Positions 25,453 to 34,020 of a stretch of DNA of 64,000 nt are shown in pieces (position 1 is the first letter of the stretch; every line of letters begins with the position of its first letter). The stretch is from JAAYEL01 sp964345835. GTDB taxonomy: Bacteria > Bacillota > Clostridia > Tissierellales > Peptoniphilaceae. The translations under genes were made by a program, and so were the position numbers. The DNA lies in assembly GCA_964345835.1 (NCBI GenBank), contig CAYFSL010000003.1:1-64000 (forward strand), read 5' to 3'. The notes beneath the pieces are model-generated. The model made no database searches, was not told the DNA's origin, and saw only the letters and a program-made list of their open reading frames with translations.

Positions 25453-26876
25453 TCTGTCACCTTCTTAGGTATTATAAAGGATACGTTGGTTCCACTGCCC
25501 TCTACACTCCTGATTGTAAGCTCCCCGCCATGGGCCTTTACTATCTCTTCACAAATCGAAAGACCTAAACCTGTATGCGACTCACTGCTAGTTCCCTTGT
25601 AAAATTTCAGGGTAACCTTGTCAATTTCTTCCTCGCTTATTCCTATCCCAGTATCTATAACCTCGCATTTGATCTCATCGCCAAGGTCTTCAATATTAAC
25701 AACGACAGTCCCCTCTTTAGGGGTAAATTTAATAGCATTGTCAAGGAGATTTATAAAAACCTGCTTGATCCTATTACTATCGGCAACTATTTCTATTTCC
25801 GGTAAATTATAATTGAATATTAAGGAAATTTCCTTATCCTTTACCCTTGGCCTTAATTGAGTGGTTATAGTCTTTATGCTGTCAACTATATCAAATGTAG
25901 TCTTAGTAAGCTTAAATTTAGGTGAGGTAAACCTAGAAAAGTCTAGCAAATCTTCTACCATATCTGAAAGTCTATCAGATTCTTTTTCTATTATTAGTAG
26001 CCCCTCTTTAATTAGGTCTTCTTCTAAGCCTTCATCCTGGAGGGTTATTGACCAACCTTTTATCGAGGTCAATGGAGTCCTTAATTCATGAGAAACGGAC
26101 GATATAAACTCTGTTTTTAAAGCCTCTTTTTCGATGATATTCTCACTCATCTTATCCATCGTCCTAGCCAATTCACCAATTTCATCCTGGGTATTAATAT
26201 TTGATTTAACTTCATATTGTCCATCAGAATACTTCTTGGCAAGCTCTGTTAATTTATTAATTGGCTTAAAAATCCCCCTGGAAAGGTAGTAGACTATAAA
26301 AGCTCCAAGGATAGCTGATATGCACCCAAATATGATAAAAATAAAATACTGCTTCCAAATATCCTTATTGGTTTGACTAAGAGATGCAGTCGTCCTTAAA
26401 ACTCCTACCTGCCCACTCTTGCTATATAAAGGGAGACTTACTGACAAAACCTTATCAGAAGATCCCTTTAAGTCGCCAATTCCCGAACTAGAATTACCAG
26501 CCAGAGCGGCCTTTACATCCTCACTATTAACCTTTGTCCCAACATATGAAGATGCCGAATTATCGTAGATAACGGTAGAATCCTTGTCAATTATTTGGAC
26601 TTGCCCATCTAAGTTACTAGTAAATCCCAATCTTTCATATAAGATATTGTCAGATAAAGTATAATCTCCTACATAGTTTTTATACATTTGAGTAGAATAT
26701 GAAGCCTGTGAATACATTAGGTTTTTTAGGTTACTATAGTGGTAATCTTTTAATGCATAGTAGGCAAAAAACTCAAATCCAATAATAAAAATCATAAATA
26801 AGATAAAGGTGTAAATAAACATCTTTATCTTTACGCTATGCTTAGGAGTTGCTGGTTTAGTTTCTAATGTCCCCAT
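25449..26876 (-). CDS. Membrane sensor histidine kinase (HAMP-HisKA-HATPase)
   Basis: A 475-residue kinase. TM1 is at about residues 17-40, followed by an extracytoplasmic region (41-175) with a possible Cache/PAS-like fold, TM2 at 177-200, and HAMP at 200-250. The HisKA box SSVSHELRTPLTSIKG has phospho-acceptor His263, and the HATPase shows LLDNAIKFTP (N box), DTGIGIS and GLGLSI. It overlaps the response regulator by 13 bp and the lipoprotein by 4 bp. The architecture is WalK/PhoR/MtrB-like but no cytoplasmic PAS domain is present. The stimulus is unknown. Confidence 0.93.
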   Translation of the reverse strand: MGTLETKPATPKHSVKIKMFIYTFILFMIFIIGFEFFAYYALKDYHYSNLKNLMYSQASYSTQMYKNYVGDYTLSDNILYERLGFTSNLDGQVQIIDKDSTVIYDNSASSYVGTKVNSEDVKAALAGNSSSGIGDLKGSSDKVLSVSLPLYSKSGQVGVLRTTASLSQTNKDIWKQYFIFIIFGCISAILGAFIVYYLSRGIFKPINKLTELAKKYSDGQYEVKSNINTQDEIGELARTMDKMSENIIEKEALKTEFISSVSHELRTPLTSIKGWSITLQDEGLEEDLIKEGLLIIEKESDRLSDMVEDLLDFSRFTSPKFKLTKTTFDIVDSIKTITTQLRPRVKDKEISLIFNYNLPEIEIVADSNRIKQVFINLLDNAIKFTPKEGTVVVNIEDLGDEIKCEVIDTGIGISEEEIDKVTLKFYKGTSSESHTGLGLSICEEIVKAHGGELTIRSVEGSGTNVSFIIPKKVTE

Positions 26877-27556
26877 CTATATCCTACGCCCCATACTGTT
26901 TGAAGATAATCTGGCTTGGCAGGTTTATCTTCAATCTTTGCTCTAATCCTTCTAATATTTACATCGATTATTTTAGTGTCCCCGCTGAAGTCTTCTCCCC
27001 AAGCAAGGTCCATCAATTCTTCTCTAGTGATAGCCCTTCCCTTGTTAGTCATAAAGATTTTGACAATAGAAAGCTCAGTAGGAGTAAGGTCAATTAAGTT
27101 CCCATTTTTTGTTAGACTCTTTGAATAAAAGTCTAATATAAATGGACCATCTTCAATCGTTTCATGCTTTGTTGGCTTGTTAGGCTTATAGTCTAACCTC
27201 CTGACAAGCGACTTAATTCTTAATATCAACTCTTGAGGGTTAAATGGCTTAATAAGATAGTCATCACTTCCCTGTTCGAGACCTAGTATCTTATCTACTT
27301 CCTGACTTTTGGCAGTAAGCATAATTATACCTATTCCAGGCTTTTGCGTCCTCAATATCTTACATACCTCATATCCATCGATTCCAGGTAGCATGATGTC
27401 CAGGATAACTATATCAGGGTCTTCCTTAAAAGCTAGTTCTACCCCTTCTTCCCCTGTACCGGCCTCTATTACATCGAAGTCCGCCCTTTCTAAATTGATT
27501 TTTGTAAACTTTCTTATAGCTACTTCATCTTCTACCAGCAATATCTTCTTTTTCAT
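26864..27556 (-). CDS. OmpR/PhoB-family response regulator
   Basis: A 230-residue regulator. The receiver domain (1-120) has acidic residues E9, D10 and E11, phospho-acceptor Asp53 (VILDIMLPG), conserved Thr in MLTAK and Lys in LIKPFNP. The C-terminal winged helix (about 130-228) has the OmpR-type ending IIDVNIRRIRAKIED and TVWGVGYRW. It overlaps the RluA gene by 4 bp and the kinase by 13 bp. Targets cannot be inferred from this window. Confidence 0.95.
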   Translation of the reverse strand: MKKKILLVEDEVAIRKFTKINLERADFDVIEAGTGEEGVELAFKEDPDIVILDIMLPGIDGYEVCKILRTQKPGIGIIMLTAKSQEVDKILGLEQGSDDYLIKPFNPQELILRIKSLVRRLDYKPNKPTKHETIEDGPFILDFYSKSLTKNGNLIDLTPTELSIVKIFMTNKGRAITREELMDLAWGEDFSGDTKIIDVNIRRIRAKIEDKPAKPDYLQTVWGVGYRWGH

Positions 27557-28503
27557 TTCTTCTCCTGTAATTTATTAAAAATATCATATATTGACTTTGA
27601 TAACTCACTAGTTACAGATAGCTTTCTAAGGCTTTTAATTTCAATATCATCAGAGAAATTAAGCTTATAGGCTGCTAATAGTTGGTGGTTTATTCCTTTA
27701 ATCTTATTTTTATTATATTTCCTATCTCCAACGATTGGATAGCCTAGGTCACTAAGCGTCGCCCTAATCTGGTGGGTTCTTCCAGTAGTGATTCTAAGCT
27801 CAATTAACGAATATCTTTCTCCAGTTCTTATGGCCTTAATATCGGTCTTGGCTATTTTCCCCCTATCTGAATTAGATACATGAACTACATTTCTCTCATC
27901 CTTTTCAAGGTAGTTTGTAATGGACCTTTCTCCAACAAAAGATCCCTCTACAACTGCGAGGTAGGCCTTTTCTACTTTATTACTATCTATTATCTCATTT
28001 AATTTTACCAGACTTTCCCTATTCTTAGCCCCAATAATTAGGCCCATGGTATTTCTATCCAACCTATTTACTATAGCTGGTATAAAACTGTGTTCAAGCC
28101 TAGGTACATAGTCCCCTTTATCAATAAGATAACTTATCAAAAAGTCAACTACTGTTTTTCCATAGTCATCTTCAGATGCAGGGTGGCTCAAGGTATTTAT
28201 AGGTTTATCTATCACTACAATATCATCATTCTCAAAGGCTATATCAAGCTTTAACTTTGAATGGACCTTGGATTTTTCCGCCTTTTTCTTCCACTCTTCT
28301 ATAACCTCATCATAAATATAGATGTTAACCCTGTCTCCAAGAGCTAACTTATACGAAGATTCTGCCCTCTTGCCATTAACTTTTATCCTCTTTTTTCTTA
28401 TAAACTTTTGGATTGCCGACTTTGGGGCTCCCTCCAAATATTTTTCTAAAAATTTAATCAAAGTCTGATCTTTGTCATTAATCTTAATTATTATCTCTCT
28501 CAT
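27553..28503 (-). CDS. RluA-family pseudouridine synthase
   Basis: A 316-residue enzyme converting uridine to pseudouridine in rRNA or tRNA. An N-terminal S4 domain (KSAIQKFIRKKRIKVNG) precedes the catalytic domain with the signature IVNRLDRNTMGLIIGAK; the Asp after RL is the catalytic nucleophile. Also visible are ALSHPASEDD-like and TGRTHQIRATLSDLGYPI segments. Start is ATG 28503 behind AAAGGAAA; an upstream in-frame ATG at 28527 lies in the promoter -10. RluC/RluD-type specificity cannot be fixed. It leads the two-component operon. Confidence 0.9.
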   Translation of the reverse strand: MREIIIKINDKDQTLIKFLEKYLEGAPKSAIQKFIRKKRIKVNGKRAESSYKLALGDRVNIYIYDEVIEEWKKKAEKSKVHSKLKLDIAFENDDIVVIDKPINTLSHPASEDDYGKTVVDFLISYLIDKGDYVPRLEHSFIPAIVNRLDRNTMGLIIGAKNRESLVKLNEIIDSNKVEKAYLAVVEGSFVGERSITNYLEKDERNVVHVSNSDRGKIAKTDIKAIRTGERYSLIELRITTGRTHQIRATLSDLGYPIVGDRKYNKNKIKGINHQLLAAYKLNFSDDIEIKSLRKLSVTSELSKSIYDIFNKLQEKK

Positions 28504-28525
28504 TGCATTTCCTTTATTTAATGCC

Positions 28526-28554
28526 ATTATACCAAAGAAACCGTATAGGTAAAA
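28526..28554 (-). promoter_or_regulatory. Extended -10 promoter for the RluA/two-component/lipoprotein operon
   Basis: On the minus strand TGGTATAAT (TATAAT at 28526-28531) is an extended -10. The position 17 bp upstream (TTTTAC) is a poor -35. It lies directly after the terminator of the preceding transcript. Confidence 0.5.
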
Positions 28555-28595
28555 TAAAAAGAAGTGGATTAAAAGGACTCTCCTAATTCACTTCT
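28550..28595 (-). terminator. Intrinsic terminator after the 180-residue protein gene
   Basis: The minus strand forms a 12-bp stem (28560-28571 with 28584-28595, one mismatch) enclosing a small GGA/TCC hairpin, followed by TTTTTATTTTA. It marks the end of the long leftward gene run from the alaS side. Confidence 0.8.
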
Positions 28596-28620
28596 ATACT
28601 TATTAATTTATCTTCTTTTG

Positions 28621-29163
28621 CTAACCCTGGTTAACATAACTGTCAATAATCGATTCATTGACCTCAGGAGAAAACACTCCCAGCTCTATAAGTCTATTCT
28701 TTATGTATTCGCTTTTAGAGTGTAATATAACCTTATCTTTGCCCTTAAAATGTATTTCAAAAATACTGGATGATAGTTTCCTAGAATGTAAACTAATATA
28801 ATAAGCCTCGATATAAGAAGGATTCTCTAAATCAATCATAGCTAGGGTGGCCTTATCTTTTTCTTCATAATAATTAAGTTTAAGACTATCTTCCCGTCTA
28901 TATTTTTTAACCTTTTTTTGCTCCTTATACCTGTTAGCATTGGATAGGGCTAGTTTAGCTTTTGTATTATAGTAGTTGTAATTAAATAGGGCCTTATCAA
29001 AAGTATCTAAATTTGAAAAGGGGCGAAGATTTAGGTTAGTAAAGAGTTTATTGTTAGCTAAGTTAAATTGATCTTTTGTTAGGGCTCCACTATCAAGCAT
29101 ATCTATATACTCTGCCCTTAAATCGATAAATTTCTTGAGCTTAGCTCGTTCACTTACGACCAC
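28621..29163 (-). CDS. Conserved protein of unknown function (DUF6648-like)
   Basis: A 180-residue, Lys/Tyr/Asn-rich, mainly helical cytosolic protein with no signal peptide and no recognised motif. The C-terminal third (about 120-165) looks like a small alpha-beta domain (SSIFEIHFKGKDKVILHSK). I recall a similar clostridial family annotated DUF6648, but the match was not verified. It is 2 bp after a P-loop protein gene and probably co-translated with it, just before a terminator. Confidence 0.6.
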   Translation of the reverse strand: MVVSERAKLKKFIDLRAEYIDMLDSGALTKDQFNLANNKLFTNLNLRPFSNLDTFDKALFNYNYYNTKAKLALSNANRYKEQKKVKKYRREDSLKLNYYEEKDKATLAMIDLENPSYIEAYYISLHSRKLSSSIFEIHFKGKDKVILHSKSEYIKNRLIELGVFSPEVNESIIDSYVNQG

Positions 29164-29165
29164 TC

Positions 29166-29585
29166 TTATTCAAGCACCCTAATTTCAGCCTTTACATCTT
29201 CTGGAAGTTGTTCTTTTTCCTTATCTAGACCCATGTAGAAGTCGATATTGTATTCTTCAGATAACCAATTTAACCTATCTAGTAATTCTAAGAAGCTTTC
29301 GTTGTTGAATTCGATTATACTGTAGATACCGTCCAAATATATTTTTTCTATGTCATAATCTCTTGAAGCTATACCAGAGATAAATCCATAAAGCATATCA
29401 ATATTGCTAACCTTGTACCTAGCTGCGTTAATTAACCTAACTGAAATATCAAGTGTAAAGATATGGGAATCATCTGTATCAATAAATACGATATTACCAT
29501 TACCATTAGCCTTTTCTCTATTAGCTTCGTCGATTAAGTGTTTAGTTTTTCCACTTCCTGATGGACCTAAAATTAAATATACCAT
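29166..29585 (-). CDS. Small P-loop protein of unknown function
   Basis: A 139-residue protein with Walker A GPSGSGKTKHL at residues 7-17, a possible Walker B strand (IEKIYLDGIYSII, near residue 80) and a C-terminal strand NIDFYMGLDKEKE. It looks like a single minimal RecA-like NTPase domain without oligomerisation or partner domains. Similar clostridial proteins carry generic labels such as ATP-binding or PilT-like. It lies between a radical SAM gene and the 180-residue unknown; this trio may act together, but no function is evident. Confidence 0.7.
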   Translation of the reverse strand: MVYLILGPSGSGKTKHLIDEANREKANGNGNIVFIDTDDSHIFTLDISVRLINAARYKVSNIDMLYGFISGIASRDYDIEKIYLDGIYSIIEFNNESFLELLDRLNWLSEEYNIDFYMGLDKEKEQLPEDVKAEIRVLE

Positions 29586-29594
29586 TGTTGTATC

Positions 29595-30524
29595 CTACCT
29601 TTCATTAATTATATCGCCTTGTTTATAATTATTATAATTCATTTCGCTTACAATTTCATCATGAATTTTTCTCCATGACATCGACCAGTTGCAAAAAATT
29701 GAATCCTCCTCTGGAACCCTGCCCAGAAGTCTTTGAACTACAATATCTTTATCTAAATGCCTTAAAAAAAGTATAGCCCGCCTCTTAAAATCTTCATAGG
29801 CAATTGGCTTTATTTGACCTTCTTTATACATTTGGGCTAATTTGGTGTTCTTAACTATGTATAGAGAATGGACCTTTACTTCATCTACTCCTAAGACATT
29901 TAGTATCCTTGCCGTCTCAATAATATCTAAATCATTTTCCCAAGGAAGGCCAATTATAATATGAACACAGGACCTTAAGCCATGTTCGTTTATCCTATGC
30001 ATAACAGAAATAAATTCTGATAGACCATGCCCCCTATTTAACTTCTGCAGCATTTGGTAATTAACCGTCTGCAGGCCAAGCTCAATTATTATATCAATTC
30101 CCGTTTCTTCCTGGAATCTTTCTAAAAAATCTAGTTTTGATTCGCTTATACTATCCGGTCTTGTTGAAATCGATATTGCAACAATATCCTCTAGCTGGCA
30201 TTGGTTGATATAATCAAAGAATCTCTCGTCATCCATATAGGTATTGGTAAAATTTTGAAAGTAGGCTATAAACTTTTTAGCCTTATACCTTTTTGAAATA
30301 TACTCCTTGTTAGTCAAAAGCTGGTCTTTTATGGAATTGTCTGGGGAGAGATTTTCAAAGGAGCCTCCCGACTCACTGCAAAAAATACACCCCCCATATC
30401 CAAGCCTGCCATCACGGTTGGGGCAGGTAATATTATCGAGTTTGATTGGCAATTTATAAACCTTTTCACCATATTCATTTTTCAAATACTCTGAATATGA
30501 ATTATATGGTTTTTGCAAATTCAT
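29595..30524 (-). CDS. Radical SAM protein, TIGR01212 (YhcC-like) family
   Basis: A 309-residue radical SAM protein. The cluster motif is the wide-spaced form, a first Cys in ITCPNRDGRLGYGG followed by GCIFC (C-x14-C-x2-C), as in the YhcC/TIGR01212 family. Further family stretches are ISTRPDSISESKLDFLE, IIIELGLQTVN, LNRGHG and VHIIIGLPWEND. The reaction is not established here. It is 19 bp after the DUF1292 gene. Confidence 0.88.
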   Translation of the reverse strand: MNLQKPYNSYSEYLKNEYGEKVYKLPIKLDNITCPNRDGRLGYGGCIFCSESGGSFENLSPDNSIKDQLLTNKEYISKRYKAKKFIAYFQNFTNTYMDDERFFDYINQCQLEDIVAISISTRPDSISESKLDFLERFQEETGIDIIIELGLQTVNYQMLQKLNRGHGLSEFISVMHRINEHGLRSCVHIIIGLPWENDLDIIETARILNVLGVDEVKVHSLYIVKNTKLAQMYKEGQIKPIAYEDFKRRAILFLRHLDKDIVVQRLLGRVPEEDSIFCNWSMSWRKIHDEIVSEMNYNNYKQGDIINER

Positions 30525-30543
30525 TTATTATTCCCTTAGGCTA

Positions 30544-30915
30544 TTAATTTTCGCCTTCTTCGTCTTCTAAATCTTCATTTATTTCGTAATATCTTTCAGC
30601 TACTCTATCGAATTCTTCTTCACTTTCAATCATAGTGATTTCTATTTCGTCTTCGTCTTTTTCGCTGAATCTATATAGTAAAACTTCTTTTTCTTCCTCT
30701 TCATCTTCGCTCAATGGTAGCAAGGCAATGTAGTCTTGATCGTCTATGTCGAAGACATTAAGAACTGCACATTCAAGCTCAGAATCATCTTCCAAAGTAA
30801 GAGTTAAGATGTCAAAATCTTCCATTTCTTCATCATGGTCATGGTCATGATCATGACCCTCACATCCACATCCACAAGTGTGAAGTTCTTCTTCACGTAA
30901 TTCTTTATCGTCCAT
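30544..30915 (-). CDS. DUF1292 protein with Cys/His-rich N-terminus
   Basis: A 123-residue very acidic protein. The C-terminal part is a DUF1292 domain (DILTLTLEDDSELECAVLN, YIALLPLSEDEEEE, VLLYRFSE). The first 30 residues carry Cys14, Cys16, Cys18 and alternating His/Asp (HTCGCGCEGHDHDHDHD), a likely metal-binding tail. DUF1292 proteins have no established function. A shorter paralogue without this tail lies at 38548-38781. A GAGGAGG ribosome site precedes ATG 30915. Confidence 0.85.
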   Translation of the reverse strand: MDDKELREEELHTCGCGCEGHDHDHDHDEEMEDFDILTLTLEDDSELECAVLNVFDIDDQDYIALLPLSEDEEEEKEVLLYRFSEKDEDEIEITMIESEEEFDRVAERYYEINEDLEDEEGEN

Positions 30916-30934
30916 TTGCGACCTCCTCTTATTT

Positions 30935-30955
30935 TAATAATTATTATATACCCAA
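30935..30955 (-). promoter_or_regulatory. Possible promoter for the DUF1292/radical SAM group
   Basis: In the 63-bp gap before the DUF1292 gene the minus strand contains TATAAT in the context GTATATAATAAT. The -35 region is poor (TTATTT or a TTGAAC at 14 bp), so this is a tentative internal promoter; coordinates are approximate. Confidence 0.3.
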
Positions 30956-30978
30956 AAAGTGTTCAAATAACTTATTTA

Positions 30979-32424
30979 TTAAAGTCTTGATAATATTTCA
31001 ACAAGAAAATCCCTAGTCCTTTCAGTTGATGAAATTGATAGTTTTTCTTCAGGTGTATGGGCTCCGAAAATATCAGGTCCTATTGAAATCATATCCATTT
31101 CTGGATATTTCTTTGCTATAATGCCAGTTTCTAAGCCAGCGTGGATAGTCTTAACTGCAAGCTCTTCACCACTTACCGCCTTATAGGCTTCTTCTGCAAG
31201 CTTGCCAAGGTCAGAATCAAAATTAGGTTCCCACATAGGGTATCCATCTGAAAATTCAAGCTTAGCAGAAAGGAGCTTGCTAACATCTTCAATCTTGTTC
31301 ATAAGGGCTATTTTTTCATCCTCATTACTACTTCTTATGGAGATATCTATCCTGTAATAATCATTTATCACTCTGGCTATAGCAAGGTTGTTCGATGATT
31401 CAACCATTGTTTCATCATTTAATACCATGCTATTTATACCATGAGGAAGGAGATTTATTGCAGTAAAAACAGCCTTTGCCGACTCATTAGATAGGTAAAT
31501 ATCATAGTCAGGTGCATCTACAAGTTCTATTGCAAGCTGAGGTTCCCTTTTAAGATATTGACTTATAAATTCATCCTTCTCCCTATTGAAATCTTCTATG
31601 AATACATCATAGTCCTCTTCCCTGATACCAAGTATAGCTTCAGCCTTTACAGGTATTGCATTATCCTTAGTTCCTGCTGTTAGATTTTGAAGAAGGATTT
31701 GGTCCTTGCTCCTTATCTTGGATATGAAATTAGACATCAGTTTTATTGCATTAATATGATCGCTACCTATAGTTAGGCCTGAATGACCACCTTTTAGCCC
31801 GCTTATTACAATCTTTTTATTTGTTAGATTTCTTTGGTTTTGGTAGGTAAGTGGTAGTTCAAAGGTGGCTGAAATTCCTCCCGAACAGCCAATTATCATT
31901 ATTCCTTCATCCTCGGTATCTATATTTATTAGCCTTCTAGACTTAAGGGCATCAGCTTTTAGCCCCATGGCCCCGTCCATTCCTGTTTCTTCTGTAGCCG
32001 TTATCAACACTTCTAGGTCTGGATGGCCTATGTCCTTGCTTTGTAGGATATCAAGGGCCATAGCTACTCCTATTGCATCGTCTGCCCCTAGAGTAGTTCC
32101 CCTGGCCTTAATATAGTCTCCATCTATATACATGTCTATAGGGTCCTTGCAGAAATCGTGGCTACTTCCTTCTTCTTTTTCACATACCATGTCCATATGC
32201 CCTTGTAGGCAAACGCTAGGATGGCCTTCAAAACCAGGCCTTGCAGGCTTTCTGATAATGACATTTAAAAACTCATCTCTCGTAGTTTCTAATCCCATGC
32301 TAATACCTAGGTCGTATAGGTAGTCAGAAATTGCCTGTTCATTATTGGAACACCTTGGTATTTGGTTTATTTTTCTAAAATTTTCAAAGCTTTTAAAGGC
32401 TCTTGAAGCTCTTAATTCTTCCAT
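30979..32424 (-). CDS. pepD: Beta-Ala-His/Xaa-His dipeptidase, M20 family
   Basis: A 481-residue M20 metallopeptidase of the PepD (aminoacyl-histidine dipeptidase) group, cytosolic, using two zinc ions to split dipeptides. Metal-site motifs are HMDMVCEK (GHMD), TTLGADDAIGVAM, ATEETGMDGAMG (catalytic EE) and IDTEDEG. The dimerisation lid is in the middle (GGHSGLTIGSDHINAIK). Length is typical. It follows a parvulin gene by 2 bp. Confidence 0.93.
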   Translation of the reverse strand: MEELRASRAFKSFENFRKINQIPRCSNNEQAISDYLYDLGISMGLETTRDEFLNVIIRKPARPGFEGHPSVCLQGHMDMVCEKEEGSSHDFCKDPIDMYIDGDYIKARGTTLGADDAIGVAMALDILQSKDIGHPDLEVLITATEETGMDGAMGLKADALKSRRLINIDTEDEGIMIIGCSGGISATFELPLTYQNQRNLTNKKIVISGLKGGHSGLTIGSDHINAIKLMSNFISKIRSKDQILLQNLTAGTKDNAIPVKAEAILGIREEDYDVFIEDFNREKDEFISQYLKREPQLAIELVDAPDYDIYLSNESAKAVFTAINLLPHGINSMVLNDETMVESSNNLAIARVINDYYRIDISIRSSNEDEKIALMNKIEDVSKLLSAKLEFSDGYPMWEPNFDSDLGKLAEEAYKAVSGEELAVKTIHAGLETGIIAKKYPEMDMISIGPDIFGAHTPEEKLSISSTERTRDFLVEILSRL

Positions 32425-32426
32425 AA

Positions 32427-33179
32427 TTAAAAATCCTTTTCTACCCCATATTTCTTTTGTAATTCTTCCGTCTTTTCTAGATATGCTTCCTGTTGTTTTT
32501 GTCCCAATAGCATTGACTCGATATCAGCCCTATTTGATTCAAAATCAACATCTCTTGCTAGGTCCTTTTCTTCTAGCTTAATGATATGGTGACCAAATTG
32601 AGTCTTTACAGGATCTGATATTTGACCTGCTTGCATTTGTTCTAGAGCTATATCAAACTCTGGGACCATTTGTCCACTAGCAAATGTTCCTAAATCCCCA
32701 CCGTTTTCAGCTGATGGACATGTTGAATTGGCCTTTGCAAGATCTTCAAAAGCTTCTCCTTGGTCAAGCTTACCCTTAATTTCCTTAGCCTTGTCTTCAT
32801 CATCAACAAGGATATGGCTTGCTTTATACATATAAATTGGTTTGAAGTCATCCTTGTGTCTAGCGTAATATTCTTTGGCCTCTTCTTCTGAAACTCTTAC
32901 AGCTTCTAAGACTCTTTTCATAGAGTATTGTCTTAAGATTTGTTCTTTTGCATGGGCTAATTCCTTTTGAAATTCAGGGTCATCTTCAAGACCATTCTCA
33001 ATTGCATCAAGGTAAATAAGGTGTTGGTTCATTAGCTCAGTAGCTATTTGCTTTTTACCTTCCTCGTTGTTAAATCTCATGCCTTCTTGGCCCATAGTCA
33101 TAAGAAATTGATCAACGTCCTTGTCTGTTATCTCATGTCCTTCAATCTTAATTGATAGTTTATTTTCTTTATTATCCAT
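32427..33179 (-). CDS. Parvulin-type peptidyl-prolyl isomerase without signal peptide
   Basis: A 250-residue protein with an N-terminal SurA/trigger-like helical region (about 1-110) and a parvulin domain from about residue 115 (YKASHILVDDEDKAKEIKG, STCPSAENGGDLGTFASGQM, FGHHIIKLEE). Unlike PrsA it starts MDNKENKLSIKIEGHEITDK with no signal peptide or lipobox, so it is predicted to be cytosolic. It overlaps cvfB by 8 bp and precedes pepD by 2 bp. Confidence 0.88.
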   Translation of the reverse strand: MDNKENKLSIKIEGHEITDKDVDQFLMTMGQEGMRFNNEEGKKQIATELMNQHLIYLDAIENGLEDDPEFQKELAHAKEQILRQYSMKRVLEAVRVSEEEAKEYYARHKDDFKPIYMYKASHILVDDEDKAKEIKGKLDQGEAFEDLAKANSTCPSAENGGDLGTFASGQMVPEFDIALEQMQAGQISDPVKTQFGHHIIKLEEKDLARDVDFESNRADIESMLLGQKQQEAYLEKTEELQKKYGVEKDF

Positions 33180-34020
33180 TTTTTCCTCCTGAATTTATTC
33201 TAATACCATCATTACTAATGGTTATTCTTCTTTGCTTATATAGTCTTCCTATAGCCCTCTTAAACTGGGACTTGCTCATCTTAAATACCGAACGAATAAG
33301 CCTTGGGTCCGACTTGTCGTTAACCCTTAAAAAGCCTCCATTATCTCTCAAAATATTATAGATGTGCTCACTATCAGATGATAGGTGGTCATGTGCCCTA
33401 GCTTCCCTTGTAAGGTCAATTTTGCCATCAGGCTTAACCATCTTAACCCTTAGTTTGACCCTATCACCAACCCTCATTACCCCATCTAACTCATCCTTGT
33501 GGAGCATTGCATTGTATTTGTTATCGACAAGGATGAAGGCCCCTATTTCCATATCAAAGGAATATACAGTACCTTCAACAATATCGTTTTCTTTGTAGCT
33601 GACATCCTTGGAGAAAAATCCATCGACCTTCATTGTTGCAGTAAGCCTATCAGACTTGTCTATATAAAGGGCTACAAGGTAATATTCATGTTTTTTTACT
33701 TTTACAATTTGCTCATCGAAGGGTAAAAATAAGTCTTTTTCAAGCCCCCAGTCGAGAAAGGCTCCATACTTATTAATATCTATTACTTGAAGTAGGGCAA
33801 GTTGTCCAAATTCTATTTTGGGATTAGTGGTGGTTGCTATTGGCCTTCCTTCACTATCCTTATATACAAATACGTTTATCTTTTTACCAACTGGCCAGTC
33901 TTTTTTTACAAACTTTCTAGGGAGTAAAATATCCTGACTTTCTTCTTTATCACTTAAAAAGGCTCCTACACTAGTTAATCTTTTAATCTCAAGTAGTTGC
34001 TTCTTTCCTAGTTGAATCAT
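33172..34020 (-). CDS. cvfB: CvfB-like S1-domain RNA-binding protein
   Basis: A 282-residue protein of the CvfB/YitL group: tandem S1-like domains and a C-terminal winged helix. Visible are FGQLALLQVIDINKYGAFLDWGL (S1), a later VGDRVKLRVKMVKPDGKIDLT strand set (third S1) and the ending MSKSQFKRAIGRLYKQRRI of the winged helix. In staphylococci CvfB affects virulence gene expression. It overlaps the yitT-like gene by 32 bp and the parvulin gene by 8 bp. Confidence 0.85.
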   Translation of the reverse strand: MIQLGKKQLLEIKRLTSVGAFLSDKEESQDILLPRKFVKKDWPVGKKINVFVYKDSEGRPIATTTNPKIEFGQLALLQVIDINKYGAFLDWGLEKDLFLPFDEQIVKVKKHEYYLVALYIDKSDRLTATMKVDGFFSKDVSYKENDIVEGTVYSFDMEIGAFILVDNKYNAMLHKDELDGVMRVGDRVKLRVKMVKPDGKIDLTREARAHDHLSSDSEHIYNILRDNGGFLRVNDKSDPRLIRSVFKMSKSQFKRAIGRLYKQRRITISNDGIRINSGGKNG

